Origin: Propionimicrobium sp. PCR01-08-3
Lineage (GTDB): Bacteria; Actinomycetota; Actinomycetes; Propionibacteriales; Propionibacteriaceae
DNA: 40,493 nucleotides
Assembly: GCF_030286045.1 (NCBI RefSeq)
Contig: NZ_CP127391.1
Location: 1-40,493, forward strand
Direction: 5' to 3'
Shown: one piece after another, positions 16,778 through 22,620 of the stretch
Numbering within the stretch: the stretch's first letter is position 1
Layout of the letters: each line of letters begins with the position of its first letter
Notes under the pieces: model-generated
What the model saw: only the letters and a program-made list of their open reading frames with translations
Database searches by the model: none
What the model was told of the DNA's origin: nothing
Position numbers and translations under genes: made by a program

Positions 16778-17248
16778 ATGATCCCCATGGAGCCGCCCGT
16801 CGTCGGCCTGATCAACGATGCCGCCGCCATCCTGGTCGCCCTGGGCGCGCTCCTGGTAGCCGCGCTCGTGATGCTCGGCAAGGTCCACGCGCAGGGCAGA
16901 GAAATCCGCGACCAGGTGTCCAACACACACCAAACCAACCTGCGAGACGACCTCGACAAAGTCAAAGACATCGCGGGTGAGGTCACGAAGCTCGGGCCGC
17001 AGATGCACGAGATCACCGAGCAAATCCGGGCGATAGCCGGGCGTACAGCCAGCATCGAGGGCAAGGTTCAGTCGATGGCTGACGTCCAGTCGTCGCAGGG
17101 CCACCAACTCGGCGACATCAAGCGCGACCTGTCGGACGAGCGAGCAGAGCGCCGCCAAGATTCGGAGCGCATTCAGACCATCGACAGTAACGCCCGGGAC
17201 GAGCATCAACGCATGTGGCGAGCGATCGGCCGCAAACGCACCAACTGA
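16778..17248 (+). CDS. DUF2746-like membrane protein
   Basis: 156 aa. One transmembrane helix at about 15-38 (AAAILVALGALLVAALVML) is followed by a long charged coiled-coil-like region rich in Asp, Lys, Gln and Ile (DDLDKVKDIAGEVTKLG). This layout fits the DUF2746 family found between tail and lysis genes of actinophages. It may help in lysis or sit in the virion; neither is shown. A terminator follows at 17265. Confidence 0.62.
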   Translation: MIPMEPPVVGLINDAAAILVALGALLVAALVMLGKVHAQGREIRDQVSNTHQTNLRDDLDKVKDIAGEVTKLGPQMHEITEQIRAIAGRTASIEGKVQSMADVQSSQGHQLGDIKRDLSDERAERRQDSERIQTIDSNARDEHQRMWRAIGRKRTN

Positions 17249-17264
17249 ATATCCGACCAACCCG

Positions 17265-17288
17265 AGCCCGCCACGTGCGGGCTTTTTT
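17265..17288 (+). terminator. Intrinsic terminator after the tail genes
   Basis: AGCCCGC (17265-17271) pairs with GCGGGCT (17277-17283) around CACGT, followed by a run of six T (17283-17288). It would end tail transcripts, perhaps partly, because the lysis genes start only 17 bases further on. The 3' arm and T run are shared with 6516-6539. Confidence 0.75.
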
Positions 17289-17300
17289 CATGCCCGGAGG
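17277..17300 (+). repeat. Copy 2 of the T-run plus ribosome-binding-site repeat
   Basis: Same segment as 6516-6539, here forming the 3' arm of a terminator, a T run and then CATGCCCGGAGG, which serves as ribosome binding site of the next small gene. Confidence 0.6.
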
Positions 17301-17304
17301 CCGC

Positions 17305-17406
17305 ATGCACGCACTGATCATCATCTGCGTCTGCCAATCAATCCTGCTCATCGTCGCCGGCCTCACCATCGCCTACGACATCCATCTCAACCACAAGGAG
17401 CAATAA
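17305..17406 (+). CDS. 33-aa membrane peptide before the endolysin
   Basis: Starts at ATG 17305 with GGAGG five bases before it; the frame is open further upstream but only through the terminator. Almost the whole peptide is one hydrophobic helix (HALIIICVCQSILLIVAGLT) with a charged end (HLNHKEQ). Its position directly before the amidase suggests a small holin, antiholin or spanin-like partner, but nothing in the sequence proves this. Confidence 0.6.
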   Translation: MHALIIICVCQSILLIVAGLTIAYDIHLNHKEQ

Positions 17407-17408
17407 CC

Positions 17409-18275
17409 ATGGACTGGCTCAATCTCGAACCCGACGAATACAAGCTGCTGAATGTTCACTACAGCCCCGGCCGTGAGGGTCACGCCATCGACAAGGTGGT
17501 AATCCACCACAACGGCGGCAGCCTCTCGATCCAGCAAATCTGGGACGTCTGGCAGACCCGTGAAGCCTCCGCGCATTACCAGGTGGACGTGAACGGGCGC
17601 ATCGGACAGCTCGTCAACGACTCAGACACCGCGTGGCACGCCGGCGACTGGGGAACCAACCTGACCTCAATCGGTATCGAGCACGCAAACCTGCCCGGCT
17701 CGATGGCCATCTCCGATGCCACATACGAGGCGGGCACGCACCTCACGGCTGCGATCTGCCGCCACTACGGACTCGGCCTGCCGACCTGGGGGCAAAACCT
17801 GTTCCCTCACCGCAATTTCACAAGCACGTCGTGTCCCGGTGAGATCTGGACCAAGTGGCGCGACTGGTATCAGGAGCGGGCCCGCTGGTACTACAACAAC
17901 CTCAGCGCGGACACGGGCAGCGCGCCTGCGGTAGCCGCCCCAGCGAGCGGCGGCGCCGTCAGCTTCCCCGCCTACCCGTTCGACCCGAACGGCTGGGACC
18001 GGCTAGGCGATATCGAGGGACCGGACCAGGTGCACGGCGGCGACGCCCGATACGACGGCGACAACGTCCGGGCCGCTATCCAGGCCGTCCAGCGCTGGCT
18101 CATCATCCACGGATACGCCGAAGTCGACCACGACGACGGATGGGCCGACGGCATCTTCGAGCAGCCCACCATCGACGCCGTGAAGCGTTTCCAGGCGGAC
18201 TGCATGCCCGGCACCACTTATCCCGGCGAGGTTTGGGCAGACGACTACGCATACATGGCCAGCCATAACAACTAA
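17409..18275 (+). CDS. lysA: Endolysin: N-acetylmuramoyl-L-alanine amidase (LysA)
   Basis: 288 aa. The N-terminal amidase_2/PGRP-like domain (about 1-165) has candidate zinc ligands H33, H134 (FPHRNF) and C142 (SCPGEIW), plus HYQVDVNGRI. A Pro/Ala/Gly linker (about 170-190) leads to a C-terminal peptidoglycan-binding-like region (about 215-288) with AIQAVQRWLI and FEQPTIDAVKRFQAD. It would cut the bond between glycan and stem peptide at the end of infection. AAGGAG precedes the start. No signal peptide is seen, so release depends on a holin. Confidence 0.9.
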   Translation: MDWLNLEPDEYKLLNVHYSPGREGHAIDKVVIHHNGGSLSIQQIWDVWQTREASAHYQVDVNGRIGQLVNDSDTAWHAGDWGTNLTSIGIEHANLPGSMAISDATYEAGTHLTAAICRHYGLGLPTWGQNLFPHRNFTSTSCPGEIWTKWRDWYQERARWYYNNLSADTGSAPAVAAPASGGAVSFPAYPFDPNGWDRLGDIEGPDQVHGGDARYDGDNVRAAIQAVQRWLIIHGYAEVDHDDGWADGIFEQPTIDAVKRFQADCMPGTTYPGEVWADDYAYMASHNN

Positions 18276-18285
18276 AAGGAGCAAT

Positions 18286-18618
18286 ATGGACGCAACTCAA
18301 GCGCTCACCGTCATCATCTCGCTGGCGCTCGTCCCCGCCCTCGTGTGGGGGTTAGCTAAATCTAAGTTGACCGGCGACCAAAAGCGGCTCATCGTGCTGA
18401 TCGTCGCGATCCTGCTCGGCGTCATCCAGGCCGTCATCACCGGCATCATTGTGCTGCCCGACGCCTGGCTGGACGCCATCGTCCGCGGCCTGATCATGCT
18501 CGCCGGCGTCGTCACCACCTCGCAAGCCATGTACGTGCTGCTGCGGGGCAAGCTGGGCGGCGACAGCGGGGACGATACTGACGCACCCGAGGCTCCTGAA
18601 CGCGCGCTCATCGAGTGA
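18286..18618 (+). CDS. Holin
   Basis: 110 aa with two to three hydrophobic segments: about 5-24 (ALTVIISLALVPALVWGLA), 34-57 (RLIVLIVAILLGVIQAVITG) and 66-88. A short charged acidic tail ends the protein (GDDTDAPEAPERALIE). It sits right after the endolysin with AAAGGAG before its start and is followed by a strong terminator, so it is the likely membrane pore former that times lysis. Confidence 0.8.
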   Translation: MDATQALTVIISLALVPALVWGLAKSKLTGDQKRLIVLIVAILLGVIQAVITGIIVLPDAWLDAIVRGLIMLAGVVTTSQAMYVLLRGKLGGDSGDDTDAPEAPERALIE

Positions 18619-18628
18619 TTTGATAGTT

Positions 18629-18671
18629 GAGGCCCACCATCGCATCTAGCGGTGGTGGGCCTCATTTTTTT
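18629..18671 (+). terminator. Strong intrinsic terminator after the lysis genes
   Basis: GAGGCCCACCA with TCGC (18629-18643) pairs with GCGG plus TGGTGGGCCTC (18649-18663) around ATCTA: 15 pairs with one G-T, followed by seven T (18665-18671). It closes the late plus-strand unit and faces the end of the minus-strand operon. In the minus direction there is no T run after the stem. Confidence 0.92.
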
Positions 18672-18675
18672 GCGT

Positions 18676-18807
18676 CTACCCTGCGACCCTCACAATCAGC
18701 GGGCGCACCTTCGCCCGACTCGCAGCCAGCGCAGCTGCGATCTGCTGTACCTCATGCGGCGTATCCTCCAGCTCGGGGTGCGCCGCCACCAGCGTGTCGT
18801 CCGACAT
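18676..18807 (-). CDS. Small ORF at the end of the minus-strand operon (possibly truncated)
   Basis: 43 aa from ATG 18807 (MSDDTLVAAHPELEDTPHEV, then an Ala-rich helix and RPLIVRVAG). The frame remains open upstream to 18859 and reads VYSAPLIVHM before this Met, but no ribosome binding site is seen. It may be the C-terminal remainder of a longer gene whose front was replaced when the HNH gene entered, or a weakly translated small protein. Function unknown. Confidence 0.4.
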   Translation of the reverse strand: MSDDTLVAAHPELEDTPHEVQQIAAALAASRAKVRPLIVRVAG

Positions 18808-18815
18808 GTGCACGA

Positions 18816-19277
18816 TCAGCGGCGCGCTATAAACTTGCTTATATCGACACGCGACCAGTCAATTTTTCGATTTCTGAGCATCGCCGCCGGGGAGTCCTTG
18901 CGGCGCGTCTCGTATGCGTCTGGAAGTAACCCGTTCCTGATGGCGTCTTGACGGTTCTCTTGGCAGGTCCCCCACCTTAAATTTACAAGTCGGTTATCTG
19001 TCTTTACGTCGTTATAGTGCAAAGCCATGCATCCATCCGGACGCGGGCCGACGAATGCCTCTAACACCAACTGGTGCACTTTGCGCGACTTTGACGTTCC
19101 GTCTCTGCAAAGGTGTACCTGCTGGTGCGTGGAATGCCCTGACTTATGCGGCTTGAGAACTCGGCCGACTTTCTTGGCGCCTTGCTTTGTGACTCGATCC
19201 AGTGATCTAACTCGGCCGAGATCGGACACCTCATATAACCCCTCGTATTCAACAACGGGCAACCACAATTCTCCCAT
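18816..19277 (-). CDS. HNH homing endonuclease (NUMOD4-HNH)
   Basis: 153 aa from ATG 19277; the open frame reaches 19364 but that part overlaps the upstream gene. The N-terminal NUMOD4-like motif is LWLPVVEYEGLYEVSDLGRV. The HNH part has VHQLVLEAFVG, ALHYNDVKTDN and NLRWGTCQENRQDA. Such enzymes cut a specific site and spread their own gene. It sits 14 bases after the regulator gene and its base composition is lower in GC than the neighbours, so it looks like a recent insertion in this operon. Confidence 0.85.
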   Translation of the reverse strand: MGELWLPVVEYEGLYEVSDLGRVRSLDRVTKQGAKKVGRVLKPHKSGHSTHQQVHLCRDGTSKSRKVHQLVLEAFVGPRPDGCMALHYNDVKTDNRLVNLRWGTCQENRQDAIRNGLLPDAYETRRKDSPAAMLRNRKIDWSRVDISKFIARR

Positions 19278-19291
19278 TTTCAGAACCGCTT

Positions 19292-19690
19292 TCACTCGCC
19301 GTAGAACTTGAACCACACGTGCCCGCCAAACTCCCAGCGGACCCGAAACGCGATAGCCCTCCAAAACGACGCAGGTAGACCAGTTTCAGCACAATCCGCA
19401 TCCACACGTGGAACCTCGACAGTCGGCCAAGCCGACTTGTCCAAGTCCTCAACATCATCAATGTCGTCCAGGCCGATCTGCCCAAGCGCCGAACTGATCA
19501 TGTCGTCAGCCGACTGCTCAGCCGAAACTTCGAGGCTCGCCAACTCCAAGCCGCGACGCTCAGGCACAGGCGCGTCCCCATCTTCCCAGCGCCGTATGGC
19601 CCGCTCAGACTCAAGCCCCCAATGGTTCGCGAGCCAGCCAGTTGACAAGCCGAGGCTTTCACGGATCGTCTTAAACTCTGCACCATTCAT
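19292..19690 (-). CDS. Aca2/YdiL-like (former DUF1870) HTH regulator
   Basis: 132 aa starting at ATG 19690 with AAGGAG about 8 bases before it. Residues 1-45 form an HTH (FKTIRESLGLSTGWLANHWG, then RAIRRWEDGDAPVPE). The C-terminal end (GLPASFWRAIAFRVRWEFGG) matches the tail of Aca2/YdiL-type proteins, where Pro-Ala-Ser-x-x-Arg-Ala is frequent. Aca proteins repress the anti-CRISPR operons they belong to by binding an inverted repeat in the promoter. Here it is the second gene after an unknown small gene, and the promoter has a perfect palindrome. Family call by motif only. Confidence 0.65.
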   Translation of the reverse strand: MNGAEFKTIRESLGLSTGWLANHWGLESERAIRRWEDGDAPVPERRGLELASLEVSAEQSADDMISSALGQIGLDDIDDVEDLDKSAWPTVEVPRVDADCAETGLPASFWRAIAFRVRWEFGGHVWFKFYGE

Positions 19691-19703
19691 TTTCTTGTGC
19701 TCC

Positions 19704-20078
19704 TTATCGGGTCCACTCGGCATCTTCCCAGGCTTGATCGACGCGAGATTCGATCAACCGTGCGATGCCTTTGGTCGTCTCGTCGGCGCGCATCCAAGCG
19801 TTGAAGTCGGCCTTGATCGCGGCGACCGCTTTCGCCTGATCAGCGCTGATGCCGTCGAGTACCTGGGCGATAGTTTCGGGCGAGTAGTACTCGATCCGGT
19901 TGGCGAAAGTTGAGCTGTGATGCCATTCACCGAGATTCAGGTTGAGGGCGAGCGCCTCGGCCTTGGTTAGCCCGTGCTTCGCGACTTTGGGAAGCTGACT
20001 CCAGGGCATCCGCCCATCAATCTCGGCCCACTTGGCGCGACGGCTCTTGCTGTTTCCGGTGCTGTACGTGCTGGCCAT
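19704..20078 (-). CDS. Unknown 124-aa protein, first gene of the minus-strand operon (anti-CRISPR candidate)
   Basis: Starts at ATG 20078 with AAAGG about 8 bases before it. Ser/Lys/Arg-rich at the N-terminus (STGNSKSRRAKWAEIDGRMP), then LTKAEALALNLNLGEWHHSS, a Tyr pair (IEYYSPETIAQVL) and a helical, charged second half ending DQAWEDAEWTR. I recognise no family. It is expressed from a regulated promoter and is followed directly by an Aca2-like regulator, the arrangement used to find anti-CRISPR genes by association. An anti-CRISPR role is a hypothesis; other host-takeover roles are possible. Confidence 0.7.
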   Translation of the reverse strand: MASTYSTGNSKSRRAKWAEIDGRMPWSQLPKVAKHGLTKAEALALNLNLGEWHHSSTFANRIEYYSPETIAQVLDGISADQAKAVAAIKADFNAWMRADETTKGIARLIESRVDQAWEDAEWTR

Positions 20079-20141
20079 GATCTGTGCCTTTCGGTCTCGG
20101 GTATGTCCTGCCGGACTGCCCTTCGTCTTGCTGACATCTCT

Positions 20142-20171
20142 ATTGTAATACCTAAGTTAGGTACCAAGCAA
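20142..20171 (-). promoter_or_regulatory. Promoter of the minus-strand operon with palindromic operator
   Basis: Read on the minus strand: -35 TTGCTT (20166-20171), 18-base spacer, -10 TACAAT (20142-20147). The spacer holds TACCTAA-G-TTAGGTA (20149-20163), a perfect dyad. A repressor bound here would block RNA polymerase. The Aca2-like protein coded in the same operon is the natural candidate for autoregulation. Confidence 0.65.
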
Positions 20172-20232
20172 CCCCAACCCCCCCTTTTCCCGAACTACTT
20201 TCCACGGGCGGGTGGAGGGGTGGGGAGTTCGG

Positions 20233-20251
20233 GGGCACATCGAGGGCACAC
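20233..20251. repeat. Left pair of putative integrase arm sites
   Basis: GGGCACAT (20233-20240) and GGGCACAC (20244-20251) are spaced 11 bases apart, one helical turn. Similar copies lie on the other side of the attP core at 20409 and 20421. Arm-type binding by the integrase is inferred from this symmetry. Confidence 0.45.
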
Positions 20252-20321
20252 TTCCTTGCGCTCGCTTGGCTCTCGTTACGCTCCATTGCGCTACATCGGG
20301 CATAGTCAGACCCCACTTACC

Positions 20322-20373
20322 TGGTACACCGCGTGGGACTCGAACCCACAACCCGCTGATTAAGAGTCAGCTG
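20322..20373 (-). other. attP: attP core: 3' half of a tRNA-Lys(CTT) gene
   Basis: On the minus strand this reads as the anticodon stem-loop with CTCTTAA (anticodon CTT), variable loop, T arm (GTGGG, TTCGAGT, CCCAC), acceptor strand GCGGTGT, A and CCA. There is no matching 5' half, so it is not a tRNA gene. It is the sequence a phage carries to recombine with, and restore, the 3' end of the host tRNA-Lys gene. It lies between putative arm sites and right before the integrase gene. Confidence 0.85.
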
Positions 20374-20408
20374 TTTTACCCCGTTTGACTAGGGGTTTGA
20401 TACCCTGA

Positions 20409-20428
20409 GGGCACATATAAGGGCACAT
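20409..20428. repeat. Right pair of putative integrase arm sites
   Basis: GGGCACAT occurs at 20409-20416 and again at 20421-20428, spaced 12 bases, mirroring the pair at 20233-20251 on the other side of the attP core. Confidence 0.45.
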
Positions 20429-20449
20429 CGTCAAAAAGGGCTAGTCAGG

Positions 20450-21517
20450 ATGGCACGCATAGATCGCTGGTACACAGTGCAGGTGGTGGGTGGCAAGCGC
20501 CGCAAAGTCCGTACGGCGCAGTACGGCAAAGGCTTGCAGTGGGAGGCGCGGTGGCGCGACTCCGCTGGCGTGCAGCGGAAGAAGCGCTTCCAGTACGCCG
20601 ACGACGCAGACGACTGGCTCGCCGAGCAGCGCATGTCGCCGAAGGCGCAGGCCGCGAAAACCACCCTCGCCGACCTCTGGGATCCATGGATCGCCGGAAA
20701 AGACGCCCTCAAGCCGAAGACCCGCGCAGGCTACGAGTCGAGCTGGCACACACACATCGAGCCCGAGCTGGGCGCCCGGCTCGTATCCACACTGACGGCC
20801 CGCGAGATCCGAGACTGGTACCGTCGCATCGGATCTACGGACGCCCGACGCTGTGCGCTGGTAGTCATCAAGGGCATGCTCAAGCTCGCAGTGGAGGACG
20901 GCATGCTGCCCGCCAATCCGGCCGCCAACCTATCGGGCGGGCAGTCGGTGAAGCGCCGCGTCGAGTCCCTGGAGCCCGATCAGGTGGACGCGCTGGCGAA
21001 GGCGTGCGTCGAGGTCGGCATCGAGGCTGAGTTTTGGACGCTGCTGGCGGTCGGGCTGCGGCTCGGCGAGATGGCCTCGCTCGCGCCGAGGAACGTCGCC
21101 AAGGCGGGCTCAGGCTACGTGCTACACATCGAACGCACCGTGCAGCGCATCGGCGGGCAGACGATCTACGGATCGCCGAAGTCGGGCCATCCGCGCGACG
21201 TGCCCTGCCCGGCTTGGGTCGCCGAGCGATTCCGAACCTCGGGGCCGCTGTGTCTGCCCGGCTCCGAAGGCGAGCCTTGGGTGTCGGAGACCTGGCGCAC
21301 ACCATGGGAGCAGGCCCGGAGAGCCGCCGGACTGCCCGAGCTGCACACGCACGACCTGCGGCACGTCTTCGCTGCCCGGCAGATCGAGGCCGGCACCGAT
21401 TTCAAGACTCTCCAAGCCGTCATGGGGCACTCGAAGCTGTCTATAACTTTGGACTTATACGGCTCCATGGCCAGGCCGGACCTCTCGAAGGTCGCGGACA
21501 TCACCGGCCGATCATGA
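20450..21517 (+). CDS. int: Tyrosine integrase
   Basis: 355 aa. The N-terminal arm-binding domain (1-60) starts RIDRWYTVQVVGGKRRKV, followed by a SAM-like core-binding domain (about 65-160) and a catalytic domain. Catalytic residues are visible: R204 (GLRLGEM), H301 and R304 (HDLRH), H327 (MGHS) and nucleophile Y337 (DLYG). It would recombine attP with a host tRNA-Lys gene; attP lies just upstream. A terminator follows at 21538. It places the phage among temperate viruses. Confidence 0.95.
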   Translation: MARIDRWYTVQVVGGKRRKVRTAQYGKGLQWEARWRDSAGVQRKKRFQYADDADDWLAEQRMSPKAQAAKTTLADLWDPWIAGKDALKPKTRAGYESSWHTHIEPELGARLVSTLTAREIRDWYRRIGSTDARRCALVVIKGMLKLAVEDGMLPANPAANLSGGQSVKRRVESLEPDQVDALAKACVEVGIEAEFWTLLAVGLRLGEMASLAPRNVAKAGSGYVLHIERTVQRIGGQTIYGSPKSGHPRDVPCPAWVAERFRTSGPLCLPGSEGEPWVSETWRTPWEQARRAAGLPELHTHDLRHVFAARQIEAGTDFKTLQAVMGHSKLSITLDLYGSMARPDLSKVADITGRS

Positions 21518-21537
21518 TCACCGTTCGGGCATGACTA

Positions 21538-21571
21538 AACCCCCGGCCCAACTCGGGCCGGGGGTTGTTTT
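21538..21571 (+). terminator. Terminator after the integrase
   Basis: AACCCCCGGCCC (21538-21549) pairs perfectly with GGGCCGGGGGTT (21555-21566) around AACTC, followed by GTTTT. The 5' side has AAA, so it may also work weakly in the other direction. Confidence 0.85.
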
Positions 21572-21576
21572 CGTCT

Positions 21577-21655
21577 AGTCGTTGTCGGGGCTGACGACCA
21601 CGTTGCCATAAACGATCGCGCTGATGCGATCCGCTGGGGCAGGCAGGCCAGGAAA
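21577..21655 (-). pseudogene. Gene fragment without start (C-terminal end)
   Basis: On the minus strand the bases read ADRISAIVYGNVVVSPDND followed by TAG, in a frame that begins after a stop and has no ATG or GTG. The composition is protein-like, so it may be the remnant of a gene lost between repressor and integrase. Family unknown. Confidence 0.25.
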
Positions 21656-21832
21656 ATGTCAGAGGATCGTGCAAGAGTATCGAACATGAGTTCGGATAAG
21701 TGGTCACACCTCACGGTCAGCAACCTCGGCACACTCGCCCGCCTGCTGGGTATGCCAGCGTCAACGCTTCTCGATTGCGTGCTCAGCGGCATCGAAAATC
21801 TCATGCGGACTGACTCCCAGCACTCGGCATAA
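21656..21832 (+). CDS. Small ORF overlapping the repressor gene tail
   Basis: 58 aa starting at ATG 21656 with AGGA a few bases before it. The middle (LTVSNLGTLARLLGMPASTL) looks like the C-terminal helices of an XRE-type HTH domain. The last 72 bases lie opposite the 3' end of the repressor gene. It may be a decayed regulator remnant or a chance ORF. Confidence 0.3.
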   Translation: MSEDRARVSNMSSDKWSHLTVSNLGTLARLLGMPASTLLDCVLSGIENLMRTDSQHSA

Positions 21833-22006
21833 GTCCATGAACGCGGGCATGGGGATGTCACGTTTTGCGTTTAGGTAGTTCAGCACACTCGTGCGCCCCA
21901 GCCCTGACAATGAGGTCAACTGCTCAACCGTGATTTGACGCCGGGCGCGCTGCGCCCGAAGCTCGGCCGCCACGGCCGCATTGAATGAATCTCCATACTC
22001 GGTCAT
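21761..22006 (-). CDS. XRE-family immunity repressor
   Basis: 81 aa from ATG 22006. One HTH domain fills the protein: AELRAQRARRQITVEQLTSL, SGLGRTSVLNYLNAKRDIPM and the C-terminal helix LCRVLGVSPHEIFDAAEHA. There is no dimerisation or protease domain, so it would not respond to RecA in the lambda way. It is divergent from the Cro-like gene and lies next to the integrase, the usual place of the lysogeny repressor. A -10 box six bases before the ATG and no ribosome binding site suggest a leaderless mRNA. Confidence 0.8.
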   Translation of the reverse strand: MTEYGDSFNAAVAAELRAQRARRQITVEQLTSLSGLGRTSVLNYLNAKRDIPMPAFMDLCRVLGVSPHEIFDAAEHAIEKR

Positions 22007-22012
22007 ACACGT

Positions 22013-22041
22013 AATGTACACCTATGCAGACTAAAGGTCTA
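22013..22041 (-). promoter_or_regulatory. Leaderless repressor promoter
   Basis: On the minus strand: -35 TAGACC (22036-22041), 17-base spacer, -10 TACATT (22013-22018). The expected start of transcription falls on the A of the repressor ATG (22006). The -10 overlaps GTGTAC, which also occurs at the divergent promoter. Confidence 0.5.
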
Positions 22042-22067
22042 CAAAACGATTCAAAAAGTTGTTCTGA

Positions 22068-22098
22068 TTGGGTTGCTTGGTCCGCACATGTGTACTAG
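22068..22098 (+). promoter_or_regulatory. Early (Cro-side) promoter
   Basis: Candidate -35 TTGGGT (22068-22073) with -10 TGTACT (22091-22096, 17-base spacer) or TACTAG (22093-22098). The ATG at 22108 has no ribosome binding site, so a very short leader is likely. GTGTAC is shared with the repressor promoter in the opposite direction and may be an operator half-site. Confidence 0.4.
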
Positions 22099-22107
22099 AG
22101 TGCTCGT

Positions 22108-22341
22108 ATGCACACCAACCAAGAGACCGGCGCGAAGGTCGCAGAGGCGATCCGCCGGGCAGATCGCACCCAAGCTTGGGTCGCCGACAAGGCCGGTATT
22201 TCTACCGGCACCCTACGAAAGAAGTTGCGCGGCGGTACGTCGTTTACCGTCGCTGAATTGCGCGACATCGCCGAGGCCCTGAATGTCTCGCCGAGCTCCC
22301 TGCTACCCGTTGAATTCGCGGAATCGCGGGCTGCGGCATGA
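22108..22341 (+). CDS. Cro-like XRE regulator
   Basis: 77 aa with one HTH: GAKVAEAIRRADRTQAWVAD, KAGISTGTLRKKLRGGTSFT and the last helix LRDIAEALNVSPSSLL. It is divergent from the repressor and is the first gene of the rightward early transcript, as Cro is. It would repress the repressor promoter and favour lytic growth. It overlaps the next gene at ATGA. Confidence 0.75.
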   Translation: MHTNQETGAKVAEAIRRADRTQAWVADKAGISTGTLRKKLRGGTSFTVAELRDIAEALNVSPSSLLPVEFAESRAAA

Positions 22342-22553
22342 CCATCGCGCTCGACGAAAACGGCATCGTCCGACACACGGTGGAGCTGGCCGCACTGTGC
22401 GAGATCGAGCAGATCAGCCGCAACACCGCGTATCTGCTGATCCGCCAGGGCGTTCTCCCGGTGCATCGCAAGAACCCGGCCGAGCGGCGCTCGCCGTATC
22501 TCGTCTCCCCCGCCGAGCACCGCGCGTATCAGCGCAACGTCTCGGCCGCATGA
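22338..22553 (+). CDS. Excisionase-like small DNA-binding protein
   Basis: 71 aa. LAALCEIEQISRNTAYLLIR followed by QGVLPVHRK and RRSPYLVSPAEHRAY follows the pattern of MerR/Xis-type winged helices (a helix-turn-helix plus a basic wing). Its place after the Cro-like gene in a phage with a tyrosine integrase makes a recombination directionality factor the best guess. It could instead be another regulator. Confidence 0.55.
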   Translation: MTIALDENGIVRHTVELAALCEIEQISRNTAYLLIRQGVLPVHRKNPAERRSPYLVSPAEHRAYQRNVSAA

Positions 22554-22620
22554 AAGCGGCGCCCACCTGAGCCAACAGATGAGCGCCGAGAGCACAAATA
22601 ACTCACGGAAAGCATAACAG

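Noticed and set aside
18816-19290. A group I intron holding the HNH gene
   Set aside because: The regulator upstream is complete at its C-terminus and the spaces before and after the HNH ORF (about 14 and a few bases) are too short for an intron core.
20322-20395. A tRNA-Lys gene on the minus strand
   Set aside because: Only the 3' half from the anticodon stem onward is present. The bases on the 5' side form no D arm or matching acceptor strand, so this is an attP, not a working tRNA.
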